Assembly (NCBI GenBank): GCA_003339415.1
Contig: PDHQ01000172.1
Coordinates: 1-64,000, forward strand
Source: Ophiocordyceps camponoti-saundersi (nom. inval.)
Lineage: Eukaryota > Ascomycota > Sordariomycetes > Hypocreales > Ophiocordycipitaceae
Direction: 5' to 3'
Length of the DNA: 64,000 bases
Numbering within the stretch: the stretch's first letter is position 1; each line of letters begins with the position of its first letter. A program made the position numbers and the translations under genes. Positions 12,751 through 26,588 of the stretch are shown in pieces. The notes beneath the pieces are model-generated. The model had not been told where the DNA came from. It saw nothing but the letters and a program-made list of their open reading frames with translations, and searched no databases.

Positions 12751-14249
12751 GAATTACGTATCTTTTTCTTATAAACTTCTACCTTTATTTTTAACGTTAA
12801 TAGATTAATTAGATTAAATCGGATTAGAATAGCTAACCTATAAGACTAAATAGAAAGGCTTTAGTAATCTTAAGCTAGCTTTAGCGGATATTAAGAACCC
12901 TTATAGCGAGAGCTATAAGTTTAGTAGTTAGAATAATAAATATAAGTAATATAATATATAATAAAAAATAGGGAGGAACGTTATTAGTAAATCTTAAAAT
13001 ACGTAAAATAGTACTTTAAGAAATAAGCTAATACTTTTCTTATAGATAAGGAAACGGAGTAAAAAGCTATACTATAAGAAATATAGTCTGCTATTTAGTA
13101 ATAAGCTATAACTTTTCTCGCGATAAAGGAAGCGGAATACGTAGAGTAACTTATAGCCGCGCGCGCGGACGCTTTTAAGGAAATACTATAAACGGACCCC
13201 GTTAAACTAACTTTTACTAAAGCTACGCTTAACTAAGCTTAGATTAATATAGCCCTCGTAAGATAGAAAAAACCTTAGCTTAAGTAAGATAGATTACTAA
13301 ATTCTTTCTATTTCTTTCTAAGCTAGCTAATTTACTAATATAATATTAATAAGCCTTAAGGTAAAGCTAATAATATAGATTATATCTAAATATAAATCCT
13401 AAACTATTTTCCTAAGGATAAAATACGGAAAATATTAGCCTTTTAGTAATCTAGTAGCTTTAGTAGAAAAAGGCACCCGAAGGACTTTTTTAACTACCTT
13501 TATCGAACTTTTAGTAACGTTTAGAAACGAAAAAAAGCTTAAGATAAGCTCCGGACTTTAGTTTACTATAATAAATAAATATTTAGTAACTTTATTCCTA
13601 AGTTCGAAGAGGTTCTAGTAACCGCTACTAGATTTATAAATTAAGATAATTCCGTAAAACTAACTTAGCTACGCGGGGCCTTTTCCTCGATATTTTAAGA
13701 CCTTTTAATTATTATTAATATATTTTACGAATACTCTCTATTTATTAATCGCTTATAAGGTCTTACTTAATCTTTTAAATAAACCTTACGCTTTCTTAAG
13801 GTAGCTAAGAAATACTAACCCGACTCGAATAAATACTTAAAAAGCGCTAAGGGCGTTCCCGTAAACTTAAGTATAGGAAAGGATATAGATAGGGATATTC
13901 CGATAAATACGATAAGAGATAAGAAGAAAAAAAAGCTAAAAGGAAAAAATAGCGGTTATAATAAGACTCCTACCTAAGTATTACGAAATACCTCTTAAGC
14001 TAAATAAGTAAAAAGATTAATACTAAAATAACGTAAAATATTAAGTTTTTATATTAGGTATAGAATAAATATATACCTTATATATAATTATAATTTCTAA
14101 CTTTTATAAAAGCTATAATAGAAAGCTTTAGGAGAAACTCGTATTAACTATATAGAAATCCTACCTTAAATCGAGGAATATAATTCTAATAATAACTAAG
14201 GAAAAGAATAGCTCCGGGATATCGTAGCGTCTTAGAGGATAAGGTAGTA

Positions 14250-17200
14250 TAGATAGAGGAAAAGAAAGATATTCTCCGTTCTAAACTATAAGCTTTATTT
14301 ACTAAGATTCTTATAATTTTAAATAACTTAAAACTAATAAATATATTAGTTAACGAAAGCTACGAAAGCTATTCTATAATATACTTATAGCTAATATAGG
14401 ATTTACGAATATTAATAAAAAGAATCCTAGCTTAATAAGTAAAAGGGGTAATAATAAGTAAACTAAAAATATTAAATATCGCTTAGCTTTCGCTTAAGAT
14501 AAATAGCTTTAGTTAATTAATTATAATATATATAATATTAAATCTTAATTTCCTAATTATCTTTAGTAAGCTTTAGCTATAATATATAAAATCTTACTTA
14601 ATCTCTTATAAAAAATAAATATAATATAGAGATTTATAATAATAGGTATAAGTTACTAATATTTACTTTTAACTAATAAAGGAGATCTTAAACGCGGTAT
14701 ATTTTTATAGCTTAACTTTTATCGGAGAAGTAAGGAGGAGGTAGAAAGAATTACGCTATTAGAAAAAAGACCTTACTAAATACCTAGAGATTTAAGCGGT
14801 AAGAGTTAAAAATATAGAAAAGGCGTTATAAGATAAGATTCCCTTAATAGATAACTAATTATAAGAATAGATCCTAATAGAATTCTACGATATATTTCCC
14901 CTTTTTTATAAATAAAAAGTAGATAAGTTAAACTTATATAAAGAAAGTATAAATTATTATATACCGCTTAAGAAAGAAATAAATAGTAAAGAACCTTAGA
15001 TTTTATTCGGCCCTTTTTATAGTATATTAAGAGAGGAATTACTTATCCTTAAAAAGATATTATAAGACCTCTTTTAGAAAGGCTTTATTTAACTTAGTAG
15101 CTTACTTATAGGTGCCCTAGTCCTCTTCGTAAGGAAACTTAGGGAAAGATTATAATTTTATACGGATTTCTATATACTAAACGCGATTATAATTTTAGAT
15201 AAATACCCGCTTTTTTTACTTAGTAATACCTTTCAGTTATTAGCTAAGTTTTAATAGCTTATAAAGCTAAATATTATATAAGCTTTTTATAAGGTATAGA
15301 TTACTAAAGGAGAGGAATAGAAAATAGCGTTTTAGACCCGATATAGCTTTTTTAAATAAATAGTTACCTTATTCGGACTTATAAAAGCTTCTACTATTTT
15401 TTAAAAATATATTAATAGTATCCTCTAGCTATATCTTAATAAGTTTTACTTAGCTTATATTAATAATATTATTATTTACTTTAATAGTATTAAAAAGGAC
15501 TATTTTCGTAAAGTATACTTAGTTCTCTATAAGCTTTAAGAGTATAAGCTTTATCTAAACTTAGATAAATACGAATTCGTAATTAAGAAGGTAAAATACT
15601 TAGGATTTATAATACTAATAAAGGTTAGGCTTTAGGTAAACTTAGAAAAGATTAAGATAATCGTTAACTAAGCTATACTAACTTTCCTTAAGGGCTTTTA
15701 CGGATTCCTAAGTTTTGCTAATTTCTACTAACTCTTTATTATAGATTTTACTATAGTAGTAAAACTATTAATAAATCTAATAAAGAAAAAGGTAAAATTC
15801 GTCTAGGGACCGGATTAGGAATAAGCTTTCTAGGAAGTTAAGAATCTATTTATAAGAGCCTTTTTACTAATAGAATAAAACTTTAAGGACTTTACATTTT
15901 TAGAGGTAGATACTAGCGCTTATATTATAGGAGGTTATTTTTACTAAGAACGAGAAAGATAGAAATAACCGGTAGCGTTCTTTTCCGTAAAAATAAATAT
16001 AGCTAAACGTAACTATTTAATATATAATAAAGAGATATTAGTAATTATTAGATACTTAGAATAATAGCACGCTAAATTATATAGTTATAATAGCTTCGAT
16101 ATTATTACTAACTATAAAAACTTAGAGTATTTTATAACTCGCCGGCACCTCTTAGAATAATAAGCTTATTAGGCTAAGTACCTATTATAATTTAATTTTA
16201 AGATTTATTATTAACTTAATAAATAAGCCGCGGTCTTAGACGCTTTTTCCCGTAAAAATTAGGATAAACCCTTAACTATAAAGGAGAAGGACGCCCGCTT
16301 TATATAAATAATTCCCGAAGAAGCCTTATAATTTTACTTATAAGCGATAATAATCGATACTTTTAGGGACTTTACTAATATTCTAAAAGAGGAGGAAGGC
16401 GAAAATAGATAATAAAATATAAATATAGCTATAAAAAAGGCTATAAATTTATAAGATAATGTTTTACTAAAAACTTAAGTTTTCTCTAATAATAAGCTTT
16501 AGGAATTTTAGAATAGGACGGTATTATAAGACTCGGTTTTCTAAGAAATATACTAAGCTATAATAAGAGGAGACCGCTTACTATTTTTAAAATTATAACT
16601 TAAAATTTAAATTATAGATTATTATATTAATATTAAAAAAAGATTATATTTTCGTAATAAGCTTTAAATCCTAAAAGCCCTAGTTATTATAATAAAAGAC
16701 TCTAAGAAAATACTAGCCTCCCTGCTTAATATATTACGAAATTATCTTATTTAAATAATTTATAACTTAGCCTTAATTAGTTACCCTAAAAGGGAAAGTA
16801 TAGTAGCCCTTATAACCCGCGATTTTTTCTAGCTATTTTAATAATAATATATTTATTAATTCCTTAAAAACTATAATACTTATAATAAGACTAAGGCTTA
16901 GAAATAATATCGGGCTACCCTCCTTAAGTTATTACCTACTTTAGATTAATTTTACCGATATATATAAATAAATTTTATAATAGACTTCCTACTTATAAAA
17001 CGCGGAAATAAGCACTTATAAGTAATTAAAGACCGCCTTAGTAAAGAGATCTTACTTAAGCCGATACCCTTAATAGACGCTTCGCTCTATATAGAGCGGT
17101 TTTTTTAATATTTTATATAGTTTTATTAGTAGCTAAGCACTATCGTAAGTAATAGAGAAACTAACTAAATAAGCGAATTCTAAAATTATCTTTACTAACT

Positions 17201-17900
17201 TTATAGGATTAATTAAATATTTAATATAGCTTACTATCTATAAATTAATAAAGGATACGAAAAAGTTAATTAAGATATATAAGCTTACCTTTAAGCGGTA
17301 ATTTCTTATAATTAAGATAACTAGGATAAATAGCTTCCCGTAACTTAGCTTACGCTAAATAATAGAGTTTACTTAGCTATAAGAATAACGCCGTTTTTCG
17401 TAACTTATAAGTTTTAAGCTTTAACGATAATATTATTAAATTTAGATACTTCGTAATTATTAATAAAGAATCCTAAAAGCTAAGCTAAGGAATTTATAAG
17501 ATAATTATAATAAGTAATAAACTTATATTAAGCTATCGATATTTTATCCTTATAAACTTAAGAGTTCTAAGCTAATAAGAATCGATAAGCGGCTAAGCGT
17601 TTTAAAATTAGCGATAAAGTTTAGCTTAATTTATATAATTTCCCTAATATAAGGCCTAAAAAGAAGCTTAATTAGAAAAACGCTAAGTTTATAATAGCGC
17701 GGGTTATTAACCTTTCCCTTATTAAACTTACGGGATTACTAATAGGAGCTTATAATCGCTTTAATATAAACTTACTTAAAAGGGTAGCTTTAGACCCCTT
17801 ACTTAGATAAGAAGTTACTAATTTATAGCTACTTATAATACTAATTAATAGAGAGGAAAAATAGGAAGTTAAAAAGATAGCCTTAGCTAGATAGAAAAAA
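14250..17900 (+). pseudogene. Degenerate gypsy pol of element B
   Basis: Reverse transcriptase is readable near 15,440-15,490 (FYLAYINNIIIYFNSIKK, both catalytic Asp changed to Asn). RNase H is readable near 15,900-16,030 (EVDTSAYIIGG followed by VAFFSVKINIAKRNYLIYNKEIL). Integrase follows between about 16.9 and 17.5 kb. Gag and the zinc knuckle would precede it at 13.0-14.2 kb. Stops are TAA/TAG throughout. Boundaries are approximate. Confidence 0.8.
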
Positions 17901-18149
17901 GTAAGCAGAGGCAGGAGATAGGAGGTCTTTATTAAATAAAAAAGTTATTAAGACTTAATATAGAAACTTTTAATAAAACTTAAAGGTATTATCACCCTCG
18001 ATCGCTTTAAAGCTTTATATAAACTAGCTATATATAACGATAAGTAAGTTATTAGGAAATATACGGTAAAACGGCCGGCGGAGAATTTATATTAAAAAGC
18101 GTACTTTTAGGCGCGAAAACCCCCCCCCCCCCCTTACGATATTTAGTAG

Positions 18150-19318
18150 CGCTACCTCTTCGTAAACGATAACTTCTTAGCTAAGTAACGGCGGCGGCGC
18201 GATAGCGTTAAGGTTATTAGTTTAGCGGCGGCGGTAATAGGTATAGCGGCGGCGGTAATAGCAGCGTTACGCTTTAAAATAATAACTTTTTCCTTTAACG
18301 TTAAAATATTAGCTAACCCCTTAGAGCTTAAAAGCTTATAAGGGGGGGCGATATTAAGGATAATATTAATATACTTCCTAAAGAAAGAAATTAGCTTTCC
18401 GCGTTCGGTATTATAAGATTAAGGAAACTAACTATATAATAAGGGGAGTATTATTATATATAAGCTTAAGCTTAGCTAATATTATTAAAGCTTAAGTAAT
18501 AATAATTAACGCCTAAAGAATATTATCCGCCCTTATTATTACCTTAAGTAGCTATTTAATCTTAATAGTAATATACTATATTATATAAGCTAAAACTAAA
18601 AGCTAGGAGGTAAGCGTATAAGTTTAGTATAAAAGTATATATTCTATATAAAATATATAGAGTTTTTATTTCCCCGTACGCTTTAGTATTATAGCCTAAT
18701 TACGATACTTATAACCTTATTCTATATAATAAAAGCACGGAGGCTCCCGAAAAGCCCCCTTATTATAACTATCCTTATCTTTATCCTTATTCTTATCGTT
18801 ATCTTCTTCGTTAATAAGGTTAGCGGTAAGGGCGGGAGGAGGAGAGGGAGCGGGGGCGAGGGCGGGGGCGGGAGTCTTAGCTTAAGATTTCTTCCGTAAG
18901 GTAGGCTACGAAAAACCTAATATTAGCGAACGCTTATTATAGATAAATTACCCTTTTAAACGCGGGATAAGGACTTACCGTAGTAAGAGGAGGAGAAGGA
19001 GAAAGGGAAAGCCGGCGAGGGGCCCTAAGCTAGGAGCTTCTCCGTATAGTAGCCTAAGAAATACCCGATAATGTTAGTAGCGCATTTTACTATAATAAGT
19101 AAGTTGCCCTCTTAAATATAGGATTAATAAGTCTTATACGGTAAGCTATTAAGTAAAAAGAGGAAAAGACTTATTTTAGGAGATAAAGGAGGAGGAGGCT
19201 TAGAGCGATAATAACCCCCCTAAGTTAGCTTATAGCTATAACGATCTTCGAATTAAGTATTAAAAGCTAGGAAATCCTCCTTTAAACTAAGGCCCCTATT
19301 ATCGCTTATAATATTATT
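18150..19318 (-). pseudogene. Antisense open-frame relic in the 3' module of element B (5' part cut off by element C)
   Basis: The minus strand reads GLSLKEDFLAFNT, then ATNIIGYFLGYYTEKLLA, then a Pro/Phe/Ser-rich part. This is the counterpart of the plus-strand frame at 1425-1984 in element A. Nested element C entered it at 19,319-19,323, and the remaining start of the frame lies at 25,812-26,283. The two copies differ in many bases but keep the peptide core. Confidence 0.5.
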
Positions 19319-19323
19319 ATCGC

Positions 19324-19509
19324 TATAAGGGATTCGGGCTATGCCCGAATAGCTAAGTCACGTGGGGTAATTAGTTATTTCCGCGCGCGGCGCGCGCGCG
19401 GATCGCCTACCCCTATTAGGCGTTATAACCCCTTTTCTATAGTTCTTTATAGTCGTTCTAAATAATAGAGTCACCTCCTCGTAGATAGCCCGGAGGCCGA
19501 ACCCTTATA
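19324..19509 (+). repeat. 5' LTR of element C (186 bp)
   Basis: Nearly identical to 25621-25806, with a handful of transitions. It is preceded by ATCGC, the target duplication. Confidence 0.95.
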
Positions 19510-20419
19510 TAAAACGACTATTATTACGATAGATAACCCTATCTCTTAAGAGGTAATTATCGCCTAGCTATAATAATAGTAGGCGATAATTTCTAAGCTA
19601 TAAGAGGTCCTACGAGCGTAACGCGATACTATTTACTCCTTAATATAATACCGGTAACCTTAGCTAGAGCCCTCGCCGTAGCCCCTACGCCGGAAACCTC
19701 TTCTATCTAGCTCCCCCTTCGATAGCGATAAAACCCTTTTTCTAGCTTAGCGGGCCTTAATATTATATAAGCTATTAGCGGATTACGCCTTTATCGGCGA
19801 TAATTATAATTAATAGGTTTTCCTTTATTAGTATCTATCGCTTACTATTTAGTTAAAAGTAGCCCCGTTCTTTAAGTAAGGCGAGGAATACTAGTATTAA
19901 GTTAAGACCTTCCTTAAGTATTTTAATATAATATTTGCCGACCCCTACCGCTATTAGACGGCTATAACGGAGTTAGAAAGACTCTCTTAAGGTACCTCTA
20001 AGTTATTCTCCGATTTCCTTATTCGTTTTAAGGTAAAACTATCGCTCTCGGGGGGTACTATATAGGTAGACGAAATTAAGGTAATATATCTACGTTACGC
20101 ACTTACTCCTAAGTTACGATACTATTATCTTAGACGCGATATTCCCCTCGATAATTACGTTTCGGCCGTGGCCCGTATCCGTTCTATTACTATCGATATT
20201 AAGTCGTTCCGGATCGAAAGTAAAGGTTAAATACCCTCTTCCCTTACTCCTTCCTTAGCGGCTCGGGACGTTAATATACCTATAACGGATATCCGCTAGA
20301 CTAGCACGACCCTAGGGCGTTCTTCCCGCGGTTAGAAACGCGGTAGATATAAAGGGCAGCGTTTAGGACCCCGCTATTCCGCTCCCCGTATTTCTACGGA
20401 GGAATATAGTAAGCGTTAG

Positions 20420-23400
20420 GTCGAAGGACGTTATCTACGTTATAGCTAGGTAGGCTACTTTATAAGGGATTATCTAGTATACCTATCTTCGCCCTTATCC
20501 TCGTCTGTACGCTTCGTAGAAACGGGAGAGGCCGACTAGGACGCTTATTCGGATTAGGGAAAAGAATCCCCCCTATACTAAGTCTCTTATAGGGGGAAAG
20601 TAGTCGCGTTAATTTAACGGATAGTAGTTTAAAGAACTAATTTACGGATATTATAAGGAATATAAACGTAAGTCCTCTCCTTATCCCTATTCTTATAAAT
20701 TCTATTACCTTTATCGACGCGTAAGTAGATAGTAGCTATAACTACTACGCTACCGTAAGCGAGTCTTAGGCATAACGTTACTATCTCTAACGTATTCCTC
20801 TCCCTACTCCGCGTATAATCTATACCGCGGTTTAAATCCGCCGTTAGAAGTAAATTTACTTTAAGGACTCCTCCCTAATCTATTATATTATCTAGTTTAT
20901 TACCGATATTAATAGCTAGTAGACGCTTATAATTATATATATAATCCCCGGCCTAACTTAGGACGTGATCCTTAGCTCTCCTTAGATAGCGCGGCATAAC
21001 GTATCCCTTTACGCGAGATAACGATATCTTGTAATCTACTTTATAGATAACCTCGTTATCCTATATAGTAAAACGCGAGTTTAAAAATATCGAATAGTTA
21101 CTATCCTAGGCTTAACTTTTACTATACTAATAAGGCGCGAATCCCGTTAGTAAACGGGCTATCGCTTCCTTATTATAAGCTTGCGGGATATCTTACGCGT
21201 TTTATAGATTAAAACGTCGTCTCCCTTTACCCCGCCGGCTTCTTTACCTTCCGAGGTATCTAACTTTAGCGACCTTTTTAATAAAAAAAAAGCGAGCGTT
21301 CTTCCCCCTTATCGCGGTATATACGATTATTATATCTATCTATAATAATAGCCTAATAGATTTTTGCCGCTATTACCTTAGGGGCCGTTATATAATATAC
21401 CGCGCAAATACCTCCTTAAAGTGCGGAAGCAAATTACCGATCTAATAGATAAAAGATAAATTCGCGTAAGCTCGTCGTCTATAGCCGCCCTAGTCCTCCT
21501 AGCTAAAAAGCTTAGGGGCGGCTAGCAGTTCTACGTTAATTATTAGGCCCTAAATTAACTTACTAAATAGGACCGCTATCCCCTACCCCTCGTAAAGGAA
21601 ACTCTACGTAATCTTTCCGGCGCCCGGTAATTTACTAAACTCGACGTGCGCGCCGCCTTTTATAAGATACGTATTACGAAGGGCGAGGAATATCTAACTA
21701 CTTTCCGCACGCGTTTCGGGCTATTCGAATACCTTATCTGCCCCTTTAGTCTCGCTAGCGCCCCCGCCTCGTTCTAACGATATATTAATATTTCCCTAAG
21801 CGATTCCCTTAGGGATTTTATTATTACTTACCTTAACGATATTCTTATTTATTCGGGCGGCTTACTTTCGGACTATTAGAAAAAAGTCTATATTATTCTC
21901 GCGAAATTATAGTAAGCTAAGCTATATCTAGACCTCGATAAATACGCGTTTATAGTCTATAAGGTTAAATACCTTAGGTTTATTATCTATATAAGATAAG
22001 AGGTGCGCTTAGACCCGGCTAAGATTTTAGCGATTAGAGACTAAGAGGTACCGACTCGCGTAAAAGGTATGCGTAGTTTTATCGGCTTCGTAAACTTTTA
22101 TCGTGATTTTATCCCTTAGTTTTCCTCCCTTACGGCCTTACTCGTTGCCCTTACGAAGCGTAACGCCCCTTTCGATTAGACCCTAGCTTATTAGGATGCC
22201 TTCGAGTAACTAAAAAACGCGTTTATCTCCTCCCTTACCTTCGCTTAGTAAAGCCCCGATCTCGATATTATCGTAAAGGTAGACTATTTAGGTAAGGTAA
22301 TTAGTAGCTATCTCTCCTAGCGCGGTTAGGATTAAATCCTACGGCCTATAGTATACTTCTCTTAAAAGCTTTAGCTTATAGAACGGAACTATACGATCTA
22401 CGATAAGGAATTTCTTACTATTATCTACTACCTTAAGGCGTAGTTAGCCGAACTCCGAAGCGTTTCCTCCCCGTTTACTATACTTACGGATTATAAGGCC
22501 TTAAAGTACTTTATAACTCCTAAAGCTATATCGGAACGCTAAGCTTAATAGGCCGAGATACTTACTCTCTTTAATTTCTATTTATAATACCGCCTAGGTA
22601 AGTAAGCTACCTAGCCCGATACCCTCTCCTATTATAATTAGGAGCGACGATATACCGCTCCGCGTTTCGGCCGTATTATATAGCCCTTATCTATTTATTC
22701 CTTCGGATTACGACCGGTTTAAAGCTAAAATACTACCCTTATAATACTAGCCCCTTTTATAAACGAGCACTTAAGGGAATTATAGCTTATAGCGTTATAG
22801 TCCGACCCGCTCTATATAATACGACGCACCGCGCTATAAGAGGGCGCTTGGAAGTTCCCTCTTAAGGCGGGCACGAAGGAGTAAATCGTAGACTATTCCC
22901 TTTCCGCTAGTAGCTAGCTATAGTTCCGGGGCCGACTCTAAGTACCTAACTAAGAACCCCTAATAATTACCTTAATCTAAAGAACTTATAATTCCCCGCT
23001 TATAGGGCACCTTAGTAAAAATATTACGTTTATATTACTCCGTTATTACTATTACTAGGACGGTATATTAGCTAATATAGCGCGATTTATTCGAAACTAT
23101 TATTATTATAGGAATTACCTTTAACGCCGTTATCGCTAGGGCTTACTATAACCGATACCGCCCCCGGAGAGGTACTAAGTAACTATCTCCGTAAACTTTA
23201 TAATAAACCTGCTTACTATAGATCTTTCTTAGCCCCGCTTCCTTATAGTTATTATTAATTAGCTATTAAAATACGTATAGCTAGAGGCAATAACGTTTAT
23301 AGAAGCCGAGTATTACGTAAGACGTTTCGTCTATACTTAGTAGCGCTTTTATAGCTTTCCTATAGCTATTATATCTAACCGCGGTTCGAATTAGACGAGT

Positions 23401-24220
23401 TACTTTTAGTCGACTTTTTACCGCCTCGTAAGTATTAGATAACTTATATTAATAGCTTATTACCTATAAACTAATAGTAGTACGGAACGAATAAACTAAG
23501 AGGTATAGGCTATCCTCTATTATATAATATCGTTCTCCTAGCTTAATTAGCCTTCTTACCTACTTGCCTACTAACTCGCGTTAAATAATAGAGAGTTATC
23601 TATAATAGGCGTAAGTCTAAACCGCCTATTATACGGATATAACTTAAACCTTATCTAATAGCTATTTACGCTTTCCGCGCTAATTACCTTCCTAAGGGGG
23701 CATACCGTTACCTTCGCCTAATATCTATAAGAAGGTATCTAGCTAGCTTAGGTATTTATTACGTAGGCTTAATAAAAGTAGTAGGACGCTTTTAATAATA
23801 CCTATCGCCCCGCGGAACGATTCTAAGTCGGTGACTTTATATAGTTAGATCTTCGCCACGTTTATTCTAACCGCCCGTCTAAGAAACTCGATTACTTTAA
23901 GGCTAAGTATAAAGTCGTTACCGTCCTATCCCCTTTAACTATTATACTTAATATTCTAAGAGGTATATATCTTATATTCTATATTAATTTGCTCGAGCGT
24001 GCTACGTATAATCTACTCCTATCGTAATCCCTCGCCGATAGCTATCCTAAACTTTCTTTATAATTTTCTAATAACGACTTATCCCTTAACGAATACGAGA
24101 TTAAGGAAATCCTTACTACGAAAAACGCCCGCGGGTAACGCCTATAAGGCTAACCCCCCCGTTATTAAGCGTTAGTAAAATAAAAGGGATATATTACGCT
24201 AACTTAAGAGCTATTAAATA
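20420..24220 (+). pseudogene. Degenerate gag-pol of chromovirus C with zinc knuckle, RT, RNase H, integrase and chromodomain
   Basis: Domains can be read in order despite RIP stops. A CCHC-type knuckle relic is near 20,432-20,475 (LRYS*VGYFIRDY). Reverse transcriptase is near 21,640-21,860, with [33 protein letters not shown] and YLNDILIYSG. RNase H is near 22,270-22,450, with PIVYFS*KL and ERNYTIYDKEFL. Integrase with a decayed HHCC region is near 22,990-23,130. A chromodomain is near 24,085-24,220 (EYEIKEIL...KGYITLT*E). The chromodomain places C in the chromoviruses, which direct integration to heterochromatin. All Trp and Gln positions have become stops, as expected from RIP. Confidence 0.9.
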
Positions 24221-25620
24221 GCTTATAATATTACGCTATTTTAGATAATTATAAGTTACGCTAGGGAGATATTCGTATATATAATAGCCCCGGATATACT
24301 CTCTTATTTAAACTTAATTAAGTAAATAATTAAGCAAATTCCCCCTCCCTTTTAGTAAATTCCTTCTAGCTCGTTATACCCCGCCCCCCTCCCGTCCCCG
24401 TCCTTCTTTTTACTATTACGGCGCGTTTAGCGTATTCTATTACTTTTCTTCTTCCTCGATATTATCGGCTAATTACGCTTAGCTTAGACTACTACGGCTA
24501 CGCGGAAGTATACTAGGCCTGGAAATCGACGCGCTACGCGAGCGACCACGACCTCTAGCTACGGGCGACGGCGACTACGGCGGCTAGTTTAGCCTAGCCG
24601 GGGCGCGATAAGGAGCGCGGGGCGGCGACAATAAGGCGGCGAGGTTAGCAAGGGCCGTATAAATATTACGATTAGCCTTAAGTTACTATTATTAATCCTT
24701 AGCCTAGGCGGCCGCTTCCTCCCGCTATAAGGCGAGAATATCTTACTATGTCTACTCCTACCGCTATAAGGATTCTTTATAGTAGGCGGCGAACGCGTTA
24801 AGGCCGGTAATAACTTACCCTTACTACTAAGCTTAGTACTACTAGTACTAAGCTATAGCGCCGCTTATACCGCGGTAGTATATTAACGGTATAGGTGCGG
24901 GGATAATATTACCGCCGGCGGGAACGAGAGAATTAGAGCTAGATAGCTCGGGCGACGGGGATATAAAGATATCGGTTATAGCGCGAGGGGTAAGTTATAT
25001 AATATTAAGCTATATCTTAAGGCGGTCGGCGCGGGCCTAGAAGGCGGGCGTTAAAATAGTATAACGGCTAGGAGTAGTGCCCTTACGGGCGCGGGCGGCT
25101 ATCTAAACGGCTTCGTTATTAGCGGCTATATTCTATAAATCGCGGGCGGCCTGCCGAAAGCGTGCGTTCCTAGCGAAGAGGTGCCTTTCCTAGAGGCACC
25201 TCTTACGCCGGGCACGATACGCTTAGTAGGCCGCCGCCCGGCCGCGGATATATTTAGCCGTGCCCTTATTTATAAGGTCGTTAAAGTAAAGCGTATATAT
25301 ATACGATACCTCCGTTAGCGGCGCGGCGTCTTCGTCGTTATTATTTCCCTATACTATATACTCCCCTATAGCGTAAGTTAGCGTTAAGGGCGCGGCCGAT
25401 ATATTAGCAAGACGATAAATAAAGTAATATACTAATAGAAAAAATAACGCGAGGAGGCGGCGCGGCGATAGCGCGATAACGATAAGGTTAATACCTTTAG
25501 AACGGGTAATATATAGAAAAAGAAAAGAAAGGAAGAGGAACGCGCGGGGGAATTTTTATTTTATTTTAACTTATACCCCTGCCGGGGACGGAACTTCTAT
25601 TTTCCTAGGGCGGCGGGGTA

Positions 25621-25806
25621 TATAAGGGATTCGGGCTATGCTCGAATAGCTAAGTTACGTAGGGTAATTAGTTATTTCCGCGCGCGGCGCGCGCGCGGAT
25701 CGCCTACCCCTATTAGGCGTTACGACCCTTTTTCTATAGTTCTTTATAGTCGTTCTAAATAATAGAGTCACCTCCTCGTAGATAGCCCGGAGGCCGAACC
25801 CTTATA
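25621..25806 (+). repeat. 3' LTR of element C (186 bp)
   Basis: Partner of 19324-19509. It is followed by ATCGC (25807-25811). Confidence 0.95.
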
Positions 25807-26283
25807 ATCGCTATTATTATCGCTATTATTATTACTATTACTATTATTATTATCGCCCTTATTATTTAAGTTATTCTTATTTTTATCTTTTTTAACTTAA
25901 ACGACTTTATTAGTAGTAGTATTAGTAGTAGCGGTAGTAGCAAAGTCGATAACGGCAGAGGCGGCGGCGGCGAGGTTCTAGAGATAATTATTATATTCGC
26001 TAAGCTAAGATATCCTTATAAGTAGGAAAATATTAGTACGGTTAAACCCGTAAAATAGGTAGCGGATTCCCTTACTAATAATAGTAATAATAGTAATATT
26101 AATAATAATAATAATAGGGCTATAAAAGGAAGAAGGGAAAAAATAAAGGATTTAATAAGTAGGTATTATAAAAGCTATAGAAAAGTAAGGCGGACCGGGT
26201 AACTTAGCGGAAAATTTTTTTACCCGACCTTACTATATACTATATAACGGATCCCGCACTTATAAGTAAGGGGAGGGACCTTA

Positions 26284-26583
26284 TATTAAGGTCTAGCCCT
26301 TATATTATATTCGGGTTATTAACTTAAATATTAGACTTACGGATTAGCTTTGCGATTAAATAATAAGGCTGCCGCTATTTAGCTTAGAGGCCCGTAGCGG
26401 AAGGATTAGAAAGAACGGAACGGAAAGGATAGTTAAATAGGGAGGCAAATAGGCTCTAAAGGAAAGAGCGGTATATATAGCTATTTAGCACGCTAGAGTG
26501 CAGCTTCTTTAGAAGCTTATTATACGTAATTATTATTACTTATAGCTTAGCAAATAAGTATCCCTTTAACTAGTCCCTTAATA
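26284..26583 (+). repeat. 3' LTR of element B (300 bp)
   Basis: Partner of 12451-12750. It is followed by the duplication CTTTC (26584-26588). Confidence 0.93.
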
Positions 26584-26588
26584 CTTTC

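Larger units (their letters stand above)
19324..25806 (+). mobile_element. Ty3/gypsy chromovirus C, RIP-inactivated, nested in element B
   Basis: LTRs of 186 bp (19324-19509 and 25621-25806) begin TATAAGGG and end CCCTTATA, probably TGTAAGGG...CCCTTACA before RIP. The 5-bp duplication ATCGC flanks the element perfectly (19319-19323 and 25807-25811). A purine run (GGCGGCGGGGT) precedes the right LTR and would be the polypurine tract. The LTRs contain a long GCGC palindrome (about 19,381-19,402) that RIP left intact because it holds no CpA. The insertion split the 3' module of element B, so C is younger than B. Confidence 0.95.
12451..26583 (+). mobile_element. Ty3/gypsy LTR retrotransposon B, RIP-inactivated, split by nested element C
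   Basis: LTRs of 300 bp (12451-12750 and 26284-26583) lie in the same orientation and are flanked by perfect 5-bp duplications CTTTC (12446-12450 and 26584-26588). Without nested element C and its duplication the element would be about 7.6 kb, matching element A. The RT core is readable on the plus strand at about 15,440-15,490 as LAYINNIIIYF. A C tract at about 18,121-18,134 marks the start of the 3' module, mirroring the G tract of A. Confidence 0.93.
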
